A stretch of 64,000 nucleotides of DNA, from the NCBI GenBank assembly GCA_037179385.1, contig CM074184.1, positions 17,502,001 to 17,566,000 of the forward strand. The letters run 5' to 3'. The stretch's first letter is position 1. Every line of letters begins with the position of its first letter. Of the stretch, positions 23,180-33,000 are shown in pieces. Source of the stretch: Holothuria scabra. Lineage: Eukaryota > Echinodermata > Holothuroidea > Aspidochirotida > Holothuriidae. The notes beneath the pieces were generated by a model that was not told the DNA's origin, made no database searches, and saw only the letters and a program-made list of their open reading frames with translations. The translations under genes were made by a program, and so were the position numbers.

Positions 23180-25549
23180 ATGGAGCCGGGTCCACGTTGT
23201 GCCTTGTGCTCCCAGTTCTGCCCGGGCAAGGGGTGGGACCCTCATGCTGTCAGCCCCGCGTGTCGCACGTGCACTCGGCGCAGCCCTTGCGAGCGGTGTA
23301 TGGGGTTCTCGACGGACCAGTGGCAGGAAATTGACTCCTGGCTGCAGGCCCGTCGGGAGAAGCTCCAGTCCCGGCTGGATGCCCTCCCTGACCCCCTTGG
23401 CCCCGGTCCCTCTGGCCTTCCCCCTCCCACGGGGAAAGGCCAGGGGAACAAGGGCAAGGCGCCCGCGAGGCGCCGGAAGGTCCCATCCCCAGGGCGCAAG
23501 GAGGCAGATAAGGGCCAGGAGAAGAGTGGGAGTAAGAAAAAGAAAAAGAAGGTTGAGAGTGTTGGTGCTAAGAAGGGTGGACGCCCGGGTGCCGGAGCCA
23601 TCGGTTCCGCCACCTCGGGTGATCCGGGGGTCATGCCATCCGCGATCCCGGAAGGCAGTGCCCCCACCGGATCCTCAGACCGGCGCTCTCCGGTAACTGG
23701 GGATCCACTGAACTCAGGGGCTGCGGCTCCTAGACCAGGTTCTCAGACCCCTCGGGGCCAGGGGCCTGGTTCTGAGTTAAAACCTTCTGCCCTGACTCCA
23801 TCTGGTTCCATGGATCCCTCCGGGGACCTGGGACCAGTATAGCCACATGGGGCCACGGGTCCCCATGCTGCCTCCTCGGAGGCAGCGGGGGAGGATCGCC
23901 CATATCTCACCTGGGCCTCGGCCCTGGGGGAGGGAGGTGATCAGGGAGCCACGGCTCCTGACCCCGTGACTCAGGACTCCCAGTCCTCTTGGGCCCGCTC
24001 TCGGTCCAGAGAGGGGAGCTCTCGCCGCCTCCGATGGCAGGAGTCCTCCGGGAGCCGGGAGTCGCGTAGGGCCTCGTGGGACCACCGGTCCCGGAGTCCC
24101 TCGCGTCACTCCAGGCGCCGGAGGCGGAGCCCGTCCGAGTCTTCGGACTCAGTCTCAGACTCTGACACTGGGTACTGTCGGGGCCGGTTAGACCGGCCCC
24201 GTCGGAGTAGTCCTGGGGGACTACCGGATCCCTCAGACCCGGCGTGGCTGTCCAAGCTGGCTAGCCTCCTGGGTCCGTTGGTCGCAAATGAGGTCTCCAA
24301 GCAGACCGCTCATCTGCGTTCATCGGCCTGTCCCCAATCTGTAGCACCAACCATGGATCCTCCTCAGACCGAACCCACCCCTCCGCAGGCCTCGACCACT
24401 CCCCCTCCCGACTCCCTGGAGCTCATGGCCTCAGACGAGTTCGAGGAAGAGGGAGAGGTGGAGGCTGAGTCGGAGGAGGCTGAGGCTTCGGTGCCGGACG
24501 AGCCAGAGGTCTGTCCCCCCAGAGGGACTGACCTCCCACAAAGCCTGGTTGCCTCGGTCACGGAGATCCTTATCTCCAAGTTGGGGTAAAAGCGGCCTGC
24601 AGCTGTGGAGCCAGAGGCTTCGGGCTCCAGGTTGACTGCCACTAATGAGGCAGCGGAGTCCGGCCCGCCTGACTTTCCAGTCGACCGTACATGTAGGTAA
24701 CGGTTCGCCCGTTTGGCGGCTAAGCCTACCTGGTCGGCTTTTCCTGCCCAGCAGGACAAGGCGATCAGGGTGGCTGAGGAGGATTGGGGGTCCCTCTTCC
24801 ACCCGCCCTCAGTTTCAGAGGAAACTCGGAACAAGGTCCGGGTGGCGGAGGGACTTGCCTCCGGCATGTTCCGGGAGCCACTCCGCAAAAGGATCGAGGA
24901 AGACTGGTATCAGGCCGATTTAGCGGCGTGGACCGGTCTAAAGTTCTCCTCGGTCTTTTTGCTCATCGCGGAGGCCCTCCGGAACGCCCACACGCAGATC
25001 CCCAGTGACCCGGTGCAGTATTCCGCTGCCGAGGTGGGAAAGCTGGTGCTTCTGCTAGGGCCCCTAGCTAGACTGATCTTTGATCAGTTTGCTAGGGTTG
25101 CCTTGAAGGCAGTCAGGGTAAGGCGAGGCAATGTCCTTGATGCCTTCCCCTGGCCTTCCACGGAGGCAAAGAGCCGCCTGGAGCAGCTGCCAGTGGCCAG
25201 CCCTGACCTCTTCTCAAACCAGTTCCTTGACCGGTTCGTACAAGAGGTCAAGAGGCACGAGGAGACAGCCTCAGCCTTCTTCAAGCCACCGGCTAGACCT
25301 GCCCCGACCCAACCAGCCCGTCCCACACCCAAAGGAAAGCCAAAGTCTTCTGCCAAGTCAAAGGCTAAGAAGGCTGCCCCAAAGGCTACCACGTGGCGTG
25401 GGGGCTCTGCCTGGAGAGGTAATTCTTCAAGCAGAGCCAGGGGTGGCAGGGGCAGTCAGGCGTCCAGGGGCAGGGGCAGGGGGACTGCGCCAGCGAGTAG
25501 GCCTGCCTACAACCCCCAGCCAGTCCAGTTCCCCCCACCTCAGCCCTAG
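23180..25549 (+). pseudogene. DIRS ORF1 (gag-like), three in-frame stops
   Basis: The ATG at 23180 sits in a good Kozak context (GCCATGG) and begins a protein with a Cys-rich N-terminus (CALC, CRTC, CERC pairs). A Lys/Arg-rich stretch with a run of K near residues 115-125 follows, then Ser/Arg-rich and acidic regions. The C-terminal half includes WGSLFHPPSV, LLLGPLARLIFDQF and a GRGSQASRGRGRG basic tail. The same frame stays readable for 790 codons except for a TAG at 23840 and TAAs at 24587 and 24698. I read this as one gag-like gene with three nonsense mutations. The Cys pairs may bind zinc and the basic tail nucleic acid; both are inferences. It overlaps ORF2 by about 50 nt. Confidence 0.8.
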
Positions 25550-27435
25550 GGGTGCCCACCCTTCCCGTGGTCCCAGCGGTAGGGGGGAGGTTGAGGCTCT
25601 TCGCGGGCCTCTGGGAGGCGTTCTGCCCGGATCGGTGGGTGGTAAGCGTCGTTACCTTCGGGTACCAGCTGGAGTTCACGGCCCCACCCCCTGTGGGGGG
25701 CGGGGGTCGAGCCACTCCAACTCCCACCGATCCGGCACTTCGTCGGGTTCTAGAGGAAGAAATGCAGGCCCTGCTAAGCAAGGGCGCTGTTGCAAGGACG
25801 ACCGGAGAGGAGGGCCCCCTCTTCCTCTCGTCCTTCTTCCTGGCCCGGAAGAAGAACGGCTCCTGGAGGCCAATCCTCAACCTGAGGCCGTTGAACGCCG
25901 CCTACATCCGGCCGCGGAGGTTCCGCATGGAGACCCTCGCGGTGATTATCCGGGCTCTGCGGGTCGGGATGTGGGCGGCGACCCTCGACCTCAAGGATGC
26001 GTATCTTCACATCCCAATCGCCACGGCGTCGCAGAGATTCCTCGCCTACGAGTACAGGGGAGAGTCGTTCAAGTTCACGGCACTCCCCTTTGGCCTCTCG
26101 ACATCCCCTCGAGTCTTCACCAGGGTGGCAGGAGCAGTAGTTGCCGAGCTTCGGCGACGCGGTATTCTGCTCCACGCCTACCTGGACGACTGGCTCATCC
26201 TGGGAGACTCGGAGGATCAGGCAAGGGCGAACGTCGGGATAGCGGTCTCACTCCTGATACAGTCAGGTTGGGTGATCAACTGGGAGAAGTCGCATCCCAC
26301 CCCAGCAAGGTCGCTCCAGTATCTGGGGGCACGTCTGGACTCGGTAGGAGGTCGGGCCTAACCCTCTGCAGAGAGGGTTCAGGCCCTCAAGGACGCGGTT
26401 ACCAGCCTTCTGGGGGCTCCGGTTAGTCCTGCAAAGGCTTGGCTGCGGATTCTAGGCCTCCTAGCAAGTCTAGTAGACGTGGTCCCCCTTTGCCGCCTGG
26501 GCATGAGACCACTGCAGTTCCACCTCCTCTCCCACTTCCGACCGGCGTCCAGAGACCTTCTGGCTCCGGTCCCTCTGGCCGAGCACGTCCAACCCCATCT
26601 TCGGTGGTGGACCTGCGACGCCAACCTCCTCGAGGGGGTTCCTTTCGGAACCTTTCACCCCAGTCTCGCCGTCACTACCGACGCTTCGTTGTCGGGCTGG
26701 GGCGTCTTCTGCGAAAGCAGGACCCTCGCAGGGGTGTGGTCAGAGGAGGAGGCCCGGCTCCACTTTAACGTGCTGGAGCTCGAGGCAGTGGCAAGGGCCG
26801 TAAGGGCCCTCCGGGATCATGTGCAGGGCAAGTGCCTGGCGGTCTTCTCAGACAGCACTACCGTCGTAGCGTACATCAACAGGCAGGGTGGGACTCGTTC
26901 CCCCCATCTCTGCCTGAAGGTGTGGTCTCTCCTCCTGTGGTGCCGGAGCCACGACATCTCCCTCAGGGCGTCCCACGTGGCGGGGAGAGACAACACGCTC
27001 GCGGATGCACTGTCCAGAGGCCGCGCGAGTCAGGGGGAGTGGGAGTTGGCGACCAGGTGGGCCACGTGGCTGTTCACACAGTTCCATCGGCCCAACCTGG
27101 ACCTGTTCGCCACAGCGGAGAACGCAAAGCTTCCCACCTTTTGCTCAAGGGTGTTCCACCCTCGGGCGTGGGCAGTGGATGCCATGGCAATCCCTTGGGA
27201 TGGCATGGACGCTTACGCATTCCTGCCCTTCACGATACTCCACAGGGTCCTGCTCAAGATCAGAGCATCTCGGACCCGGGTGTTGCTGGTGGCCCCATTA
27301 TGGCCCAGACAACCTTGGTTCCCACTCCTCCTCCACCTGCTGGTGGATCACCCGGTGGTGTTTCCCCGGCCCCAGACCTGGTCTCCCAGGACCGGGGCAG
27401 GGTCCTTCACCCACGGGTACAGGATCTGCACTTGA
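25501..27435 (+). pseudogene. DIRS ORF2: reverse transcriptase-RNase H, one in-frame stop
   Basis: The frame is open from 25501 (after a TAG at 25498), in the -1 frame relative to ORF1, and the first ATG is at 25762. RT landmarks are FFLARKKNGSWRPILNLRPLN, TLDLKDAYLHIPI with a catalytic Asp, PFGLSTSPRVFT, and AYLDDWLILG with the paired Asp at about 26185-26190. A TAA at 26359 interrupts; the same frame then continues into RNase H with TTDASLSGWG, ELEAV, SDSTTVVAYIN and GRDNTLADALSR, so all four acidic positions are present. A conserved DIRS-type tail follows (DLFATAENAKLPTF). The catalytic residues are intact, so only one nonsense mutation stops this ORF. The N-terminal extension before 25762 implies frameshifting from ORF1 or a later start. 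Confidence 0.9.
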
Positions 27436-28430
27436 CTGCCTGGAGGCTGTCAGGAATTCCCTCCGAGCACAGGGACTTCCTGACAACGTTGCCTCTATGG
27501 CAGCGGGAGCAAGGAGACCCTCCACTCAACGAACTTACAATTCTAGATTGGCAAGGTTCGGGGAGTGGTGTGCAAGGAATGAGACTTCTCCATGTTCGGC
27601 GTCTCTTGCGCGGGTCTCGGAGTTCTTGATGGCCCTCTTTGACGAGGGCAAGCAGGTCAACACCATCAAGAACTACCGCTCGGCCATTGCCGCGGTCCAT
27701 CAGGGTTTTTCTGATGGCTCCTCGGTGGGGTCAAGTGCGGCTATCCACCAGCTGCTCAGGGGGATGAGCAATTCCAGACCCGTGGTGCGGCCCCTTGCAC
27801 CTTCGTGGTCCATCAGTGGAGTGCTACGGGCCCTCGCGGCGGAGCCCTTCGAACCACTCCACTCAGCCCCCCTTGAGCTTTTGACTCGCAAGACCCTGTT
27901 CCTGGTAGCGGTGGCCTCGGCTCGAAGGAGGAGCTGCCTGCAGGCACTCTCTGTCAAGCCGGGCCATATTCGGTTCGAGAGCCACGGAGTCCGTCTTATT
28001 CCGGACCCCGGGTTTCTTGCCAAGAACCAGACCTTGGACTTCCTCCCAGGGGATGTCTTCATCCCAGAGATTGGGACAGCATCCTCCATATGGGAGGACA
28101 AGAGGTGGTGCCTGGTCAGGGCCCTTAAGTGGTACCTGCACCGGACCAAGGACCTCAGGGCCTCCCGGGGCTGTTCGTCCTCCCAAGGAGGCCGCACACT
28201 GCGGCCTCTAAGGACACCATCTCCTGTTGGCTGTCCGAGGCCAGGCGGCATCGAGGGCTCTCTTCGCGGGCGTGCCAATCGAGGATATCCTCAAAGCGGC
28301 TGCCTGGAAGACTCCCATGTCCTTTGTCGCCTGTTACCTATCGGATACTCTGTCGACAGAGGCGGCATTCGGCCGGGCGGCCTTGGGCGCCCCCCAGGCT
28401 CCCCCCACCAACTGCTCAGTGTCACTCTAA
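27419..28430 (+). pseudogene. DIRS ORF3: tyrosine recombinase, frame-broken with probable internal deletion
   Basis: The N-terminal core-binding region is readable from about 27430 (RRPSTQRTYNSRLARFGEW, then QVNTIKNYRSAIAAVHQGF). The first catalytic Arg lies in the SARRRSCLQAL block near 27925. The frame changes near 28165 (to a frame with LFVLPRRPHTAASKDTISCWL) and again near 28225 (to VRGQAASRALFAGVPIEDI). The end has AAWKTPMSFVACYLSD with the probable nucleophile Tyr, closing at a TAA at 28428-28430. In relatives a stretch carrying the HxxR histidine lies between the TISxWL and VRG blocks; here they are almost fused, so about 20 residues including that His seem lost. The recombinase is therefore inactive. 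It overlaps the end of ORF2. Confidence 0.85.
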
Positions 28431-28435
28431 TGCAA

Positions 28436-28540
28436 ATAAGATGTAGCAAGGGGTAAGTATATGTCAGCGATGTGAATTCCCCCCACCTTCCTGGTGGGTG
28501 TATTCACGAGCGACTATACTTACCCCTTGCTACATTCCCT
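28436..28540. repeat. DIRS internal complementary region
   Basis: The left half is the reverse complement of the left terminus (22545 inward), and the right half is the reverse complement of the right terminus (ending at 29024). They meet at the point where the two ends would join in a circle: GTGAATT then CCCCCCACC. In the DIRS1 model this region templates completion of the ends and circularisation. The match covers each terminus out to its last base, so it defines the element borders independently. Confidence 0.92.
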
Positions 28541-28867
28541 CCAGCCCTCCCCCGTGGGGGCCGGGGGCGGTTTTATCTGTATATACTCCTATGTGTACAT
28601 AACAGATGTAGATATGTGAATACTATTGCTCCTCTTGTTGTACATACAGTAGTGTTCAGTGCCCTCGGACCTCGTGAGGATTTGGTTTGGGTCTTCGGGC
28701 GGGGGCAAATTCGGGGCCAAATTTGTCTTCACTTGGCGACGCCTCCTGGCTGCGGTTGGGCGGCCCTGGTTCGGAAGTGCTCCGTGGTCCCTCCGGTCTC
28801 TGGGGTTGCTTCTGGCTGCTCACTCTGGTAAGTGTTCGCGGGGATAACCTCCTCGCCTTGCGCTCCA
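28541..28867 (+). other. DIRS 3' region between the internal complementary region and right terminal repeat
   Basis: No long ORF and no recognised motif. It is T- and G-rich near 28600-28750. It probably holds 3' untranslated sequence. Confidence 0.5.
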
Positions 28868-28988
28868 GGGTGATGAGGACGATCGTCTAGGTGTGCGGGG
28901 CAAAGTGAGGGCGCGGTGCTAGAACTTTTCCGAGTAGCGCGCGGGGCGCGGGTAATATGCAATTAAGATGTAGCAAGGGGTAAGTATA
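28868..28988. repeat. DIRS right inverted terminal repeat
   Basis: This is the reverse complement of 22562-22683 with two visible mismatches. On the + strand it contains AAGGGGTAAGTATAG, which resembles a strong 5' splice site, and the internal complementary region carries a similar AAGGGGTAAGTATATG at about 28447. Confidence 0.92.
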
Positions 28989-29024
28989 GTCGCTCGTGAA
29001 TACACCCACCAGGAAGGTGGGGGG

Positions 29025-29160
29025 ATTCTGTTTTAAGTCAATAAATTTCAAAATTTAATATCTTTATAATGGAGCAAGCTATGATAATGGGAGTTGGATG
29101 AATAAGAATCATTTTGCAACCTCTAAAATATGTATTTTTAAAATTCTAGTTTTGATGTAT
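29025..29160 (+). repeat. Right half of the duplicated segment split by DIRS
   Basis: This continues the homology with 41048-41170: AATAAATTTCAAAATTTAAT is identical apart from the base before it, then TAATGGAGCAAGCTA versus CAATGTAACAAGCTA, ATGGGAGT and a TTCTAG-containing end. It joins in order to 22200-22544 once DIRS is removed. Confidence 0.75.
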
Positions 29161-29779
29161 ACTTTAATATCTGCACAGCTGTACAGTCTTTAGGTATGTC
29201 AATACATTATAGTGCCAAAATTGTGATGTTATTGCAAAACTCTTTGAATGTTAAAGTAAGACCTATTCAAAAGAGGAATAGGTACATTGATATTGCACTT
29301 GGTGTATCAGTGTCAGATTATATTGAACAAACTGTGCCTCTCATTGTTACCAAGCCTCAGGGTTTTTTCAGTTCTCTCAAGAAGAATAGATTTTAATCTT
29401 GTAGAGACTGGTTCACAGATTAAATATTTACTGAAAACTGAAAAAGGTATCTGTCTTCTTAAAATGATGGCAAAACTTATCACTCATATCATTCTCCCTA
29501 CTGTTAGAAAAAAACCTCAAAAATCACACTGATCTGTCTGTATTACAAATCATCTGAGAAAGTGATTCTCCTTTTAATTCCGTATACTTGTAAACTGTGT
29601 CACCGAGATGGCACAATTTACACACATCTATAGGAGACAAACATGTTTACTGTCGGTACTCTATCAATACAACACATAATGCATTTGTTTGCTTCTTTGT
29701 TTTTATGTTAATAATAAATTTTTTTCTACCAGCCATTTTTTATTGTTTTATATTTTTATTTTATTTTCATTTTTTACAG

Positions 29780-30033
29780 CATTTTTCCAACTGGTTTGCA
29801 TGGTCTTGTTCATGATAAGTATGAGTGTGGTAGCCTTTGAGAGACCCAGAGACTTGGATTCTATTCCTGAGGACTACACCCTGGAGTATTCATGGTCTTT
29901 CTATCTTGGATGGGGGTCATTTCTGTTTTGTCTTGTCACTGGTGTTGCCTACCTTCTCCTATCCAGAGCTTGGGAAACAGAAGAAGTGTGGCTGAAACCA
30001 ATGGGGAAAGAGAAGAAGGGTCCCAAACTGTAA
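29780..30033 (+). CDS. Terminal coding exon of the PMP22/EMP/claudin-like tetraspan protein (TM3 end, TM4, C-tail)
   Basis: The exon follows a pyrimidine-rich TTTTTTACAG acceptor and completes the split alanine codon left by the exon at 14475-14612. It encodes 84 residues: the rest of helix 3 (FFQLVCMVLFMISMSVV), a charged extracellular loop (ERPRDLDSIPEDYTLEYSW), helix 4 (FYLGWGSFLFCLVTGVAYLLL), and a short basic cytosolic tail ending KEKKGPKL before TAA at 30031. The YSW-x-LGW-x-x-F pattern entering helix 4 is like PMP22/EMP and related four-helix proteins. Which member it is cannot be decided without the first extracellular loop. The tail ends in KL and shows no clear PDZ motif. Confidence 0.8.
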
Positions 30034-30067
30034 TGAATGACATATTGTAGATGTAAAGTGTAACAAT

Positions 30068-30073
30068 AATAAA
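30068..30073 (+). terminator. Proximal polyadenylation signal AATAAA
   Basis: AATAAA lies 35 bp after the TAA of the tetraspan exon and is followed by a GT-rich stretch (GGTTGGAGATTTGTCTGTGGTGTTC at 30099-30123), as expected for a cleavage site. Usage is not testable here. Confidence 0.6.
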
Positions 30074-33000
30074 TTTGACATGTACTAATTCCATTCTGGT
30101 TGGAGATTTGTCTGTGGTGTTCACATCAGAACTTTGGTAGGTATCAGGGTCATATATGCCACTATGTAGACAGGCAAGAAAGAGAGATTAATTTTTTAGG
30201 GATAAGCTTTTTTTAACTATTAGGAGGTTGTTTTATTGAAGAGGCAATATAGAAGGTTGAAACTTTGGTGGAATATAAAAAGTAAGATGAATTATGAATT
30301 TATAACAGGGTTGTGTCAGATTCTATTTAGAAACTGAACATCAAATAGTTAAAGGGTGGTTACTGTTGTCATCAAATTAGCCATCATATTCCGTGGGCTA
30401 TCACTTTGTCAAGCACTAGTAATATAGAAGTTTATTGTGTAAAGTGCTGGTCTTCATTATAAAGCAACTTACCCACACCATTGCCTGTACACAGAAGGCA
30501 TCATTTTAATACAGATTAATTGATGTCAAATGTAGCTTACAATAAAAATTGAAATGATGGCTATGATAAAGAGATTTTTTTGTTGAGTGAGTTTGCTAAT
30601 TTTATTTTCAGAGACAATTTATCTGAAGACTGAGGTGATGAGGATGAAAGTCTTATGGAATTGTCTTCATCTTGTGCAGAGAGTATGTTATTAATGCAAG
30701 ATGGGTTTGTTTGTGGTGAGGGTGTTGTGGAAGAACATTTAAGACTTTGAAATGACACAGATTACAACACAATACATTGGAGCATGCTGTAAGTGTGCAG
30801 GGCATTTTTTCTGGGGGGGAGGGGGAGGGGTGGATTTGGATGGGAAATTCTAAAGCACCTGAAAGGCTGAAACACATCATGTTGTTTTTTTTTTTACATC
30901 CCTACTGGTCACTGTCTCAAGTAGACACAACAAAGTTGGACAAATAAAAAAGTTGTCAAAGTTGTCTTGTTAATGTACATCTCACTTTCTGAACTTTTCA
31001 GTATGGAAAGGCAAGCTGCTATAAAAACAAAGCTCTGCTGATCCACCATAACGTGATAAAATCAGACCTATTTTATTAATATGCTTCCTTTACTCCATCA
31101 TATCCTTTAATATCCTGCCTGCATGTACAGACCCAGCTTAGTTCAGTTGGTTTTGTTTTAACACAATGTCACACTGGGGGCACTGTATAGCGGCTTTTTT
31201 GTACACTTCGGGGACATTTAAAGTCTGCAAATGGGTGACTAAGATAGTGTGTGATCAATTTCATGATCTTCCAACCTCAGTGGCAGTGCAATAGTATGTT
31301 AGAGAGAGAAAAAATATTTGACTACCATATTTAAGATATCTGGATGGTTTGCTGTGTGTGTGCTCTCATAGAAGAATGTCATTTGTAGACACTGTAGATT
31401 GACTTCAAGCACTATCCCCTATATATATTCATATATGTTTGTAATGATTCCCTATTCTGCTATTTTATACCTTTTTGCTTCCATATTTTTCTTCTTTTTT
31501 TTTTACATCTTAATCAGTTACTTGTGTTTGTAATTCCCTCAAGTGTGAGAGATCCAAGTATACCCTTGTTGTTAGGAAGGAATGGAAATGGGCAGGGGAG
31601 GATCAAAACAAATATGAAGGCAATAAAAATATTTTGATTTGTAATGTCTTTTAATCCTCATTGTACTAATTGTTTTTAATATTGTAGTCACTGGTTTGTT
31701 ACAAGCATCCAAACATCCTAAGTAGATGTAATGTTTCTATTTTTTAAATTACATTAATTTATGCTTTTTATTTCTCTTTGTGCTTCCGTGGGGTATTAAA
31801 GGAAATTGGAGTTGAAATTATTTTTTGTATTTTTTCATCCACTCACATTAAGTCATAGAGATAATATGTATGCATCAAGGTCTATTGTGTGGCTTTATTT
31901 ATTGAATTGTGTGCACTAGACTTTATTTCATTACCTTCCAATCTTCATTTCCGCTAATTCTGATAATCTAAGGGCTACTTGGCAGATGTAGAATTACCCT
32001 CCAGTGATTCAAGAATGAAATATCGATGGATGTACCAAGCTGGGAGAGCCCTAGGGGCTGTACTTGCATATGCTTGTTCCAATTAACTGTTTGTCATATA
32101 TGTAGTCCTGTTGCCATGGTTTCCTGGAAATAAAAGTCAAGTATGGAAAGGTTTTGAGATGGGTAGCACTCAACTGTATTTTTCCTCATGTGTGTTTAAG
32201 GCTTTGATGGAAAGTTAAGTGAGTTCTTTGTAGTCTTTTTATCTAGCAGATAAGTTGGGAGGGGGAATATAGTCATCCATTACAGCTTCAAATTCATGTT
32301 TCACCCTTCCCTACCTTGTTCCCCAGTTCTCATCTCAGTTCTTCTACATCCTGCATTTAAGATTACCAGCTTACCCCGGCATAAGAAACCCTTAAAGGTC
32401 TGAGCTTATTCATTTCCATCTTGTCTTAAAATCATGTTTACAATGTCTTTTGGGTTGTAGTACAATACATGATATCACATTTGTCTAAACGGCATGTTGA
32501 GAGTGCAAGACTTGATGCCATAGATGTAATGAAATATCTGTGAGGTAGAATGACATGTCAGGTATTTGGTTATTTTTAGTTTTTGCAGCAGAGTAATAAT
32601 TATGCATTTGATCAGGGACTTGTTACATGGCATAACGAAAAAATTACATGAAAGTTTGTGGCACTGTGTGATAATGGTTAAACAAGCAAAAGGTATGTAT
32701 ACATATACAAGATTCTGGTGACGTATATGCTTCAAGATTGGGATAAAGAGGAAATGGTGTAGTAAACAGGGAATCATGGTGCTCAGCTGTCATAAATTTA
32801 TCAACAGTTGGTACATGAACCAAAGAGGTAATTTGCACCTGCTGGCATTTGATGTCATTTTATTGTTTAAATCTCTTGTATGCAATGCTCTCCCCCATCC
32901 CCTTCCCATTCCCATAATGCACACTAAATTGCTGCTTTGTAAAGTTGGCACAGAGATGAATTTGACCTGATAAATACAAATTTGAAATATCATAAGATGT

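Larger units (their letters stand above)
22545..29024 (+). mobile_element. Full-length DIRS1-type tyrosine-recombinase retrotransposon
   Basis: This 6.48-kb GC-rich element lies in AT-rich DNA. The order is left terminus, inverted terminal repeat (22562-22683), 5' leader, gag-like ORF, RT-RNase H, tyrosine recombinase, internal complementary region (28436-28540), 3' region, inverted terminal repeat (28868-28988) and right terminus. This order is diagnostic of DIRS1-like elements. There is no long target-site duplication: the borders share only ATTC (22546-22549; 29025-29028), as expected for recombinase-mediated insertion of a circular intermediate. All three coding regions are broken, so this copy is not autonomous. 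It sits in sense in the 15-kb intron. A related empty site exists near 41.05 kb. Confidence 0.93.
14613..29779 (+). other. 15.2-kb intron of the tetraspan gene
   Basis: The intron runs from the GTGAGT donor at 14613 to a pyrimidine-rich TTTTTTACAG acceptor ending at 29779. It carries an R1 repeat, a 109-bp hairpin element, a non-LTR fragment and the 6.5-kb DIRS element, all listed separately. The stretches 16004-18221, 19516-22199 and 29161-29779 hold only AT-rich, CpG-poor sequence with no exon I could support. The DIRS element lies in the same orientation as the gene. Confidence 0.7.

Noticed and set aside
25131..26426. 431-codon ORF in the DIRS element
   Set aside because: It is an alternate frame of the gag end and RT; RT motifs are in the frame starting 25501. 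High GC gives long shadow frames here.
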